Shown: in pieces, positions 1-5,506 of the stretch
Position numbering within the stretch: the stretch's first letter is position 1
Layout of the letters: each line of letters opens with the position of its first letter
Source of the DNA: Gammaproteobacteria bacterium
Lineage (GTDB): Bacteria > Pseudomonadota > Gammaproteobacteria > Pseudomonadales > Azotimanducaceae
NCBI GenBank assembly: GCA_018667205.1
Contig: JABIVN010000231.1
Location: forward strand, 1 to 5,506
Direction: 5' to 3'
Length of the DNA stretch: 5,506 bases
Program-made: the position numbers and the translations under genes
Notes under the pieces: generated by a model
Told to the model about the DNA's origin: nothing
Seen by the model: the letters and a program-made list of their open reading frames with translations, nothing else
Database searches by the model: none

Positions 1-30
1 CTCGTGATCGAGGAACCTGAGACGGTCTAA
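1..30 (+). CDS. clpA: 3' end of a gene entering from the left, probably ClpA (ATP-dependent Clp protease ATPase subunit)
   Basis: Frame 1 reads nine codons (LVIEEPETV) and then TAA at 28-30. Nine residues carry no recognisable motif, so the name rests on gene order alone. In Pseudomonas, E. coli and relatives clpA lies immediately beside infA in the opposite orientation, and here an open frame ends convergently 2 bp from the infA stop. ClpA is the AAA+ unfoldase that, with the adaptor ClpS, feeds N-degron substrates to ClpP. That fits the two N-degron transferase genes a few hundred bases away. No terminator is visible for it within the window. The open frame could be chance. Confidence 0.4.
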   Translation, partial: LVIEEPETV

Positions 31-32
31 GT

Positions 33-248
33 CTATTCGCGGAAGGTGATTCTGCCTTTTGACAGGTCATACGGTGTGAGCTCTACTTTCACCGTATCGC
101 CGGTCAGAATCTTGATGTAGTTCTTTCTCATCTTACCGCTGATGTGTGCGGTGACGACGTGCCCGTTTTCAAGTTCGACTCGAAACATCGTATTAGGCAT
201 AGTATCTATGACCTTTCCCGACATCTGTATTTGTTCTTCTTTTGCCAT
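33..248 (-). CDS. infA: Translation initiation factor IF-1
   Basis: This is a complete 71-residue protein, the usual IF-1 length (71-72). IF-1 is a cytoplasmic single OB-fold protein that binds the 30S A site and, with IF-2 and IF-3, sets up correct initiation. Nearly the whole sequence is family signature: [12 protein letters not shown] at about residues 19-30, then [15 protein letters not shown] at about 34-48, [13 protein letters not shown] at about 50-62, and the terminal SKGRITFRE. The ATG at 246-248 is preceded by a GAGGAA Shine-Dalgarno sequence (251-256, minus strand) at short spacing, which supports this start. It is the last gene of the leftward group, 62 bp beyond bpt, and may also have its own promoter there. 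Its stop lies 2 bp from the stop of the convergent gene. Identification is essentially certain. Confidence 0.98.
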   Translation of the reverse strand: MAKEEQIQMSGKVIDTMPNTMFRVELENGHVVTAHISGKMRKNYIKILTGDTVKVELTPYDLSKGRITFRE

Positions 249-280
249 TGTTCCTCAGGGGGTTGGTTTGAACGGCGAGC

Positions 281-309
281 ATTGTGACCGCTACTCATCA
301 CCAATGCAA
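281..309 (-). promoter_or_regulatory. Candidate sigma-70 promoter for infA
   Basis: On the minus strand a TTGCAT hexamer (304-309) is followed, after exactly 17 bp, by CACAAT (281-286). They match the -35 and -10 consensus at 3 of 6 and 4 of 6 positions. The predicted start of transcription lies about 25 bp upstream of the infA ATG, so the leader would be short and would contain the GAGGAA ribosome-binding site. The -35 element abuts the bpt stop codon. A separate infA promoter would suit a protein needed in far larger amounts than the transferases upstream. The match is modest, and the spacing is the best argument for it. Confidence 0.3.
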
Positions 310-310
310 A

Positions 311-1021
311 TCAAGCTTCGATGCCAATCCAGCTATTGTTGACGTACAGCTCGATAGGCTTGTATTCCATCTTGTAGTTCATCTTCTGACACTGCTTGAT
401 CCAGTAGCCAAGGTAAAGGTAATCAAGATTCTGGTTTTGAGCCTCACGGATCAGCCACAGTACAGCGAAGACGCCCAGGGCTCTGTTTTGTTCAGCCGTA
501 TCAAAGAAAGTATAGATAGCGGAAAGCCCATCATTGAGTTCATCGGCAACGGCGACCGCCAACAACCGTCCAGCGCTGCGGAATTCATAGAAACTTGCCT
601 CTACACGGCCGTCCACCAGAAAGCTCTGGAACTGGTCCTTTGACGCAGGAAACATATCACCATCTGAATGTCGCTCGGAAATGTACCTTTCGTAAAGCGA
701 GAAATATTCTTCGGTGAGCTTCGGCGAGTGCTTGGTCACGATGAGCGTTTCATTGGCCTTGCGAGCCCGGCGATGTTTTCGCTTATCAATGAATTGGGTC
801 ACCGGAATTCGAACGGGAATGCACGCTGAGCAGGCCTGACAGTAGGGTCGGTAGATGTGATTGCCGCTGCGTCTGAAACCGACCGCAGACAACGCCGAAT
901 ACAAATCTGTGTCTATTGTCGCGATGGGGTCGGCAAACAGGGTAACAGCCTGTTTACCGTCCAGATAACTGCAGTCATGAGCGGGTGTCGTAAAGAATTT
1001 GAGTTCTGATAACGAAGTCAT
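311..1021 (-). CDS. bpt: Aspartate/glutamate leucyltransferase (bacterial protein transferase, ATE/Bpt family)
   Basis: This complete 236-residue protein has the normal Bpt length. Bpt uses Leu-tRNA to add leucine to proteins beginning with Asp or Glu, creating an N-degron for ClpS/ClpAP. The older names are Ate and arginyl-tRNA-protein transferase-like. The N-terminal ATE domain contains Cys17 in a DCSYLDGKQ context, then YRPYCQACSACIPVRIPV at about 57-74 with Cys61, Cys64 and Cys67, and a basic DKRKHRRARKAN stretch at 79-90. The C-terminal GNAT-like domain contains YTFFDTAEQNRALG (about 170-183) and the family hallmark LGYWIKQCQKMNYK (about 204-217), followed by EYKPIEL. The ATG at 1019-1021 lies 9 bp after the aat stop and has only a weak GGTAAG-like upstream match, so translational coupling to aat is likely. 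Assignment as leucyl rather than arginyl transferase follows the bacterial branch and the synteny; I could not test specificity. Confidence 0.95.
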   Translation of the reverse strand: MTSLSELKFFTTPAHDCSYLDGKQAVTLFADPIATIDTDLYSALSAVGFRRSGNHIYRPYCQACSACIPVRIPVTQFIDKRKHRRARKANETLIVTKHSPKLTEEYFSLYERYISERHSDGDMFPASKDQFQSFLVDGRVEASFYEFRSAGRLLAVAVADELNDGLSAIYTFFDTAEQNRALGVFAVLWLIREAQNQNLDYLYLGYWIKQCQKMNYKMEYKPIELYVNNSWIGIEA

Positions 1022-1030
1022 TGGAATAAC

Positions 1031-1741
1031 TTACCAGATTAGGGGGCAAACGCCACGTAGCAGCGACCAGTCAATCGCCGGCTTATCAATGTGTGCCGTG
1101 ATGATCTGGCGGAATTCGGCGCGGGGCAGCTCAAAGGCCCCTAACGACATTAAATGCGGGTTAGGCAACTGACAATCAACGATAGGACAACCAACGTTAG
1201 CCATGGTTTGCATCAGGCCTGCGAAGGCCAGTTTTGATGCATCCGTCACATGATGGAACATAGACTCGCCAAAGAACAGCTGGCCGATGGATAGACCGTA
1301 CAGCCCGCCGCAAAGTTTTCCGTCAATATAGCACTCGACAGAGTGGGCGAAACCCGCGTCATGCAGGTTTAGGTAGGCAGCTTTCATGTCGTCGGTAATC
1401 CAGGTACCTTCATCGCCTGAACGGAGCTGGCAGGCATCGATGACCTGTGGAAAAGCGTCGTCGATTCTGAGCTCGAAGTCGGCTTTCCTTATTCGTTTGG
1501 CTAAGCTTTTGCTAGGGGAAAAACAGCTGGGGTCGATGACGCACCTGGGGTCAGGTGACCACCACAATATAGGCTGGTCTTGTTCAAACCAGGGAAAGAT
1601 GCCCTGGCGATAGGCCGCGATCAGACGGGCCGCAGAAAGATCCCCGCCAATGGCCAGCAAGCCATTGGGGTCGGTAAGCGCGTCGTCGATATCAGGAAAT
1701 AAGCAGGGATCCTCGGACAACCACACAAGGTCACTCATCAT
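1031..1741 (-). CDS. aat: Leucyl/phenylalanyl-tRNA--protein transferase
   Basis: This complete 236-residue protein matches the E. coli Aat length (234). The cytoplasmic enzyme transfers Leu or Phe from aminoacyl-tRNA to proteins with N-terminal Lys or Arg, making them ClpS/ClpAP substrates. Visible family blocks are GLLAIGGDLS (27-36), YRQGIFPWF (44-52), LWWSPDPR (59-66), GTWITDDMKAAY (112-123), GGLYGLSIGQLFFGESMFH (145-163), ASKLAF (168-173) and VDCQLPNPHLMSLGA (188-202). Residues corresponding to the active-site pocket of E. coli Aat are present: Trp51, Trp114, Phe157, Asp189 and Gln191. Two ATG codons lie in tandem (1739-1741 and 1736-1738), and either could be the true start. No clear Shine-Dalgarno is visible, and the gene begins 9 bp after trxB, which points to coupled translation in a trxB-aat-bpt unit. 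Confidence 0.97.
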   Translation of the reverse strand: MMSDLVWLSEDPCLFPDIDDALTDPNGLLAIGGDLSAARLIAAYRQGIFPWFEQDQPILWWSPDPRCVIDPSCFSPSKSLAKRIRKADFELRIDDAFPQVIDACQLRSGDEGTWITDDMKAAYLNLHDAGFAHSVECYIDGKLCGGLYGLSIGQLFFGESMFHHVTDASKLAFAGLMQTMANVGCPIVDCQLPNPHLMSLGAFELPRAEFRQIITAHIDKPAIDWSLLRGVCPLIW

Positions 1742-1750
1742 GGATGCTGT

Positions 1751-2716
<966 letters not shown>

Positions 2717-2735
<19 letters not shown>

Positions 2736-2828
2736 TTTTGGTGAAAGGGTCTTGGTGAAAGGTTCTTGGTCAAAGTCTTTTGGTAAAAGTCTCTTGTTTC
2801 AAGTCTCTTGGTTCAAGTGTCTTGGGCC
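2717..2828. repeat. Tandem array of 14-bp repeats between trxB and the PA4642-like gene
   Basis: Seven consecutive units of exactly 14 bp occupy 2731-2828, starting at 2731, 2745, 2759, 2773, 2787, 2801 and 2815, with no indels. A diverged copy at 2717-2730 makes eight. The plus-strand consensus is AAGTCTCTTGGTNN; on the minus strand, the sense of both flanking genes, it is NNACCAAGAGACTT. All seven full units begin with AAG, and TTG at unit positions 8-10 is also invariant. The last two or three bases vary most. The two outermost units both end in GGGCC, unlike the inner ones. Because 14 is not a multiple of 3 and TGA recurs on the minus strand, the array is not coding. An 8-bp direct repeat, TAGTGCTG, flanks it at 2711-2718 and 2852-2859. 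Function is unknown: it could be a minisatellite, a multi-site protein-binding region or an mRNA leader element. Confidence 0.9.
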
Positions 2829-2850
2829 ATGCTGATTGAGACAAGTGCTG

Positions 2851-3132
2851 CTAGTGCTGTTGTCGCAAGGCGATGAAATCAGCGCCCTGGCGGTGGCCCT
2901 TGATGATGGACCAAAGGGTTCTGCCCTGATCATCTGTTGCGTCAAGGTCATGTTTAGCGTCAATAAAAAACGGCAGGAAACGTCCAAAGTCCGCTGGTCG
3001 CATGCCACGATAGGCTCTCATTAACAGGTGAAAATCGGCGTTACCCTCATAGGCTTCCATTGTCAGGAAGGATTTCACGCGGTCATCATCCCACACTTCG
3101 TCGGTTACTTGGGGCTGGCTAGGTCCTGCCAT
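2851..3132 (-). CDS. Small conserved protein, PA4642 family (function unknown)
   Basis: This is a complete 93-residue, acidic-to-neutral protein with no signal peptide and no membrane segment, so probably cytoplasmic. It resembles what I recall of the PA4642 family of Pseudomonas and related gammaproteobacteria. The shared features are a disordered N-terminus (about 1-12), a DDDRVKSFLTME block (15-26), the core HLLMRAYRGMRPADFGRFLPFF (about 35-56), and an ankyrin-like turn LDATDDQGRTLWSII (63-77) ending near IALRQQH. The function of the family is not known to me, and no catalytic motif is visible. The ATG at 3130-3132 follows a good AAGGGAG ribosome-binding site (minus strand, around 3138-3144), so the start is well supported. 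It is transcribed in the same direction as trxB, 155 bp upstream, with the 14-bp repeat array between them, and divergently from ftsK. It could be co-transcribed with trxB, since no terminator hairpin is seen in the gap. Confidence 0.82.
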   Translation of the reverse strand: MAGPSQPQVTDEVWDDDRVKSFLTMEAYEGNADFHLLMRAYRGMRPADFGRFLPFFIDAKHDLDATDDQGRTLWSIIKGHRQGADFIALRQQH

Positions 3133-3155
3133 GGGTTCTCCCTTGGGAAACAGTG

Positions 3156-3186
3156 ATTAAAAGTTGGCATTCTACATCAGAACCAA
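3156..3186 (-). promoter_or_regulatory. Candidate promoter for the PA4642-like gene
   Basis: On the minus strand TTGGTT (3181-3186) and TTTAAT (3156-3161) are 19 bp apart. The -10 matches the consensus at 5 of 6 positions, the -35 only at its TTG, and the spacing is longer than ideal. Transcription would start about 15-20 bp upstream of the ATG and include the AAGGGAG site. A TAGAAT hexamer (3169-3174) is an alternative -10, but it has no good -35 at 17 bp. Confidence 0.25.
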
Positions 3187-3240
3187 ATAACGAGATAGGC
3201 TCCTGAATGGATAGGACTTGTTTTTGCAGAGATAAAAAGG

Positions 3241-3269
3241 TTTATACGCGTGCCGTTGAGTTGTAATAT
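3241..3269 (+). promoter_or_regulatory. Candidate promoter for ftsK
   Basis: TTTATA (3241-3246) and TAATAT (3264-3269) are separated by 17 bp in an AT-rich stretch about 50 bp upstream of the ftsK start. Each hexamer matches the consensus at 4 of 6 positions. Competing hexamers nearby, such as TTGAGT at 3256-3261 and TTTAAA at 3283-3288, do not pair at good spacing. The region is promoter-like, but the exact choice is uncertain. Confidence 0.25.
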
Positions 3270-3309
3270 TTAACACTTTGATTTTAAAGCTATTCCACCG
3301 AACCAACAC

Positions 3310-3324
3310 AGGTTTCCTGAATTG
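3310..3324 (+). promoter_or_regulatory. Ribosome-binding site and TTG start of ftsK
   Basis: The ftsK frame has an in-frame stop TAA at 3271-3273 and no ATG or GTG between it and the conserved N-terminus. The first usable start is TTG at 3322-3324. A minimal AGG (3310-3312) lies 9 bp upstream. The resulting N-terminus, [13 protein letters not shown], is a short polar leader before the first membrane segment, as in Pseudomonas-type FtsK. The first in-frame ATG downstream is well inside the membrane domain, so it is not a credible start. Confidence 0.65.
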
Positions 3325-5506
3325 GCACAACTCAAGACAACCACCAGGAATAAGCCAGATTTTTCTGAGCTGCTCGGACCCCGCTTAAAAGAGGGTGCGT
3401 TTATTGCTTTAGTCGCAACGGCACTGTTCCTGACGCTGGCATTGCTCAGCTTTGATCGTAATGATCCAGGCTGGACCTATACAGGTTCAGCGGAAATCGT
3501 GAATAACATCGTTGGTCTCAGCGGTGCCTGGATCGCGGATGTATTCCTGTTTTTCTTTGGCTTCCTGTCTTATCTGTTTCCCATGATGCTCGCGTCTCAG
3601 GCCTGGATGATCTTTCGTGAGCGGAAAACGGAAACTGAATTCAGCTGGCCTATATTCATTTTTCGCGGCGTGGGCCTGTTTTTAACGGTTGGCGCAGGGA
3701 CCGCGATTGCGGCGATGCACTTTTATGGCTCAGGCCTTGCCTACCAATACGGTAGTGGCGGGGTTATTGGTTCTGAGTTTGCGGAGCTTCTGATCCCGGT
3801 ATTCTCCTATGTGGGCGCCACGTTACTGCTGTTGGCGATGTTTCTTTTTGGTCTTACCGCGTTTTTGGGTATTTCCTGGCTACGGGTCATGGATGTGGCA
3901 GGCGGATTTTCCATTGAAGTGGCTGTGCGAACCCGTAACGCAAGCCATCGATCATTGGCTTTCGTTCGGGAAAAGCGAGAACTTCGGCGCAGTGCTGCGC
4001 ATCGACGGGAGGTCCTGGAGAAGCACGTCGAAAAGAAGCAGCAACGCGTCGCACCGATTATCGAAGTGCCATCCGCTCAGAAGAAAGAAGAAAGCAAGCG
4101 GGTTGCCAGAGAGCGGCAGGGAAATCTGTTTCGCATTAGCGCAGTTGATGGGCTGCCAGCGCTGCACCTTTTAGATGAGCAGCAAAAAGACGAAGAACGA
4201 GGCTATTCGACCAACGACCTTGAGGCGATGTCCCGGTTGCTTGAGCTTAAACTTCAAGACTATGGGGTAGAGGCTCAAGTAGTCGCGGTATTCCCAGGAC
4301 CGGTCATAACAAGATTCGAGATTCAGCCCGCCGCTGGCGTCAAGGTGTCGCGTATTTCAGGGTTGGCCAAGGACCTGGCACGCTCGCTTGCGGTTATCAG
4401 CGTCAGGGTAGTCGAAGTAATACCCGGAAAGGCGGTCGTTGGCATAGAAATCCCGAATGTGGATCGCGAAATTGTCCTGATGAGCGAGGTGCTAAAGTCC
4501 AATGCCTACGATGCGGCGCAGTCGCCACTGTCTTTGGCGCTGGGGCATGATATTGCGGGTGAACCGATCGTTGAGGATCTGGGCAAGATGCCACATCTTC
4601 TGGTCGCGGGCACGACCGGTTCCGGTAAGTCCGTGGGTATCAACGCGATGATTCTATCGATCTTGTTTAAGGCGTCGCCCGAAGATGTCCGCATGATCAT
4701 GATTGATCCCAAAATGCTTGAACTGGCTGTCTATGAAGGTATACCGCACCTGCTGACGCCGGTGGTCACGGACATGAAGGATGCCGCCAATGCCCTGCGG
4801 TGGTGTGTGGCTGAAATGGAGCGTCGCTATCGCCTTATGGCGGCGATGGGGGTCAGGAATGTTGGTGGCTTCAACAAAAAAGTTCGTGATGCTAAAAAAA
4901 GGGAAGAGCCTATCCTGGACCCATTATGGCTGCCTGATCCATTCTTGGACGAGGCTGAGCAACAGGCGCCTGAACTGGAAACGCTGCCGTTCATCGTGGT
5001 GGTGATTGATGAGTTTGCTGACATGATGATGATTGTCGGCAAAAAAGTTGAACAGTTGATTGCCCGTATTGCGCAAAAGGCTCGCGCCGCAGGCATCCAC
5101 CTGATTTTGGCAACACAAAGACCTTCAGTGGATGTTATTACGGGCCTAATCAAGGCCAATGTCCCAACCCGTATCGCCTTTCAGGTGTCGTCAAAAATCG
5201 ACTCAAGGACGATTCTTGACCAAGGTGGCGCAGAACAGTTGCTGGGGCACGGGGATATGCTTTATCTGCCTGCAGGGTCCGCGCTACCAATCAGGGTCCA
5301 CGGTGCTTTTGTAGATGACGATGAAGTACACCGGGTCGTTGAAAGCTGGAAGCAGCTAGGGGAACCGAATTATCTTGAATCAATTGTCAGTGGTGTTTCG
5401 GAGACTGAAATGCTGCCCGGAAGTGCTGGGGGAGGCGGGGGATCTGACGCTGAAGATTCCGACCCACTGTATGACGAGGCCGTGAGTTTTGTCACAGAAT
5501 CCAGGC
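3322..5506 (+). CDS. ftsK: DNA translocase FtsK (3' end cut by the window edge)
   Basis: FtsK is an inner-membrane division protein whose hexameric motor pumps DNA toward dif and activates XerCD. The frame stays open for 728 codons to the window edge. Four hydrophobic segments lie at about residues 25-43, 70-92, 111-132 and 161-186. A charged linker follows to about 300, including REKRELRR and HVEKKQQR. The alpha domain includes [18 protein letters not shown] (324-341). The motor has Walker A GTTGSGKS (430-437), DPKMLEL, Walker [12 protein letters not shown] with Asp563/Glu564, and LATQRPS (596-602). A glycine-rich linker, SAGGGGGS, leads into [15 protein letters not shown] (714-728), the opening of the winged-helix gamma domain that reads KOPS. 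The full protein was probably near 800 residues: the short-linker Pseudomonas type, not the 1329-residue E. coli type. Around residues 196-216 the open frame fits poorly and a paired frameshift is possible. Confidence 0.97.
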   Translation, partial: MAQLKTTTRNKPDFSELLGPRLKEGAFIALVATALFLTLALLSFDRNDPGWTYTGSAEIVNNIVGLSGAWIADVFLFFFGFLSYLFPMMLASQAWMIFRERKTETEFSWPIFIFRGVGLFLTVGAGTAIAAMHFYGSGLAYQYGSGGVIGSEFAELLIPVFSYVGATLLLLAMFLFGLTAFLGISWLRVMDVAGGFSIEVAVRTRNASHRSLAFVREKRELRRSAAHRREVLEKHVEKKQQRVAPIIEVPSAQKKEESKRVARERQGNLFRISAVDGLPALHLLDEQQKDEERGYSTNDLEAMSRLLELKLQDYGVEAQVVAVFPGPVITRFEIQPAAGVKVSRISGLAKDLARSLAVISVRVVEVIPGKAVVGIEIPNVDREIVLMSEVLKSNAYDAAQSPLSLALGHDIAGEPIVEDLGKMPHLLVAGTTGSGKSVGINAMILSILFKASPEDVRMIMIDPKMLELAVYEGIPHLLTPVVTDMKDAANALRWCVAEMERRYRLMAAMGVRNVGGFNKKVRDAKKREEPILDPLWLPDPFLDEAEQQAPELETLPFIVVVIDEFADMMMIVGKKVEQLIARIAQKARAAGIHLILATQRPSVDVITGLIKANVPTRIAFQVSSKIDSRTILDQGGAEQLLGHGDMLYLPAGSALPIRVHGAFVDDDEVHRVVESWKQLGEPNYLESIVSGVSETEMLPGSAGGGGGSDAEDSDPLYDEAVSFVTESR

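Larger units (their letters stand above)
3133..3321. other. Divergent intergenic region between the PA4642-like gene and ftsK
   Basis: These 189 bp separate two divergently transcribed genes and must hold both promoters unless transcription enters from outside. The stretch is more AT-rich than the flanking coding sequence, especially at 3219-3290. I find no convincing LexA-type CTGT-N8-ACAG box, although E. coli ftsK is known to have an SOS-responsive promoter. I also see no strong inverted repeat and no small ORF with a ribosome-binding site. The lrp gene that lies beside ftsK in E. coli is absent. Confidence 0.7.

Noticed and set aside
41..60. Possible terminator hairpin (GAAGG/CCTTT stem followed by TTTT) for the plus-strand gene at the left edge
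   Set aside because: The stem is only 4-5 bp including a wobble pair, has an 8-base loop and lies inside infA coding sequence, so it is too weak to call.
284..643. 119-codon open frame on the plus strand
   Set aside because: It lies antisense within bpt, which has full family motifs on the other strand. The translation has no recognisable domain and there is no convincing ribosome-binding site.
781..1091. Identical 11-mer GCTTATCAATG at 781-791 and 1081-1091, exactly 300 bp apart
   Set aside because: Each copy falls in coding sequence for an I-D-K tripeptide in bpt and aat, and the flanks do not match. Coincidence is the simplest explanation.
2799..3008. 69-codon minus-strand frame reaching into the 14-bp repeat array
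   Set aside because: It is a shifted reading of the PA4642-like gene, and its low-complexity C-terminus comes from the gap and the repeat. A 14-bp period cannot encode a regular peptide repeat in one frame.
3133..3321. LexA (SOS) box for ftsK
   Set aside because: I looked for CTGT-N8-ACAG by analogy with E. coli ftsK and found no acceptable match on either strand.
3809..4174. 121-codon plus-strand frame inside ftsK as a separate gene
   Set aside because: The ftsK frame is conserved on both sides and mostly throughout. Only the short part at about 3907-3966 of this frame is interesting, as a possible local frameshift, and it is reported as such.
4827..5159. 110-codon minus-strand frame opposite the FtsK motor domain
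   Set aside because: It is antisense to strongly conserved motor sequence (Walker B and the LATQRPS region). Long shadow frames are expected there.

Overview
The window is a housekeeping region of a gammaproteobacterial chromosome. By eye its GC content is close to 50%. Gene order matches, as far as I recall, the Pseudomonas-type arrangement clpA | infA - bpt(ate) - aat - trxB | ftsK; E. coli has a related order with cydDC and lrp added. FtsK, IF-1 and a small PA4642-like protein also look closest to Pseudomonadales or Cellvibrionales-like marine gammaproteobacteria. This taxonomic placement is inference from remembered gene order and protein motifs.

Layout: positions 1-30 (+) are the last codons of a gene running in from the left, most likely clpA, which converges on infA with only 2 bp between the stop codons. 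Positions 33-2695 (-) hold four genes transcribed leftward in the order trxB, aat, bpt, infA. The trxB-aat and aat-bpt gaps are both 9 bp, which suggests one transcription unit. infA sits 62 bp further on, behind a possible promoter of its own. Positions 2696-2850 are a noncoding gap holding a strict 14-bp-period tandem repeat. Positions 2851-3132 (-) encode a 93-residue conserved protein of the PA4642 type. Positions 3133-3321 form a divergent promoter region. From 3322 (+), ftsK starts at a TTG codon and runs off the right edge just as its C-terminal winged-helix domain begins.

How the genes fit together: Aat and Bpt are the two bacterial N-degron transferases. They attach Leu/Phe to N-terminal Lys/Arg, and Leu to N-terminal Asp/Glu, which marks proteins for ClpS-ClpAP. 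The probable clpA tail next door therefore makes this a tagging-plus-degradation neighbourhood. TrxB recharges thioredoxin, IF-1 acts in translation initiation, and FtsK couples chromosome dimer resolution to division.

I see no mobile element, CRISPR array, tRNA or rRNA, and no evidence of a new multi-gene system. The two items most worth a second look are the 14-bp tandem array upstream of trxB, and a short stretch of ftsK (about 3907-3966) where another reading frame fits the family better than the open frame does.
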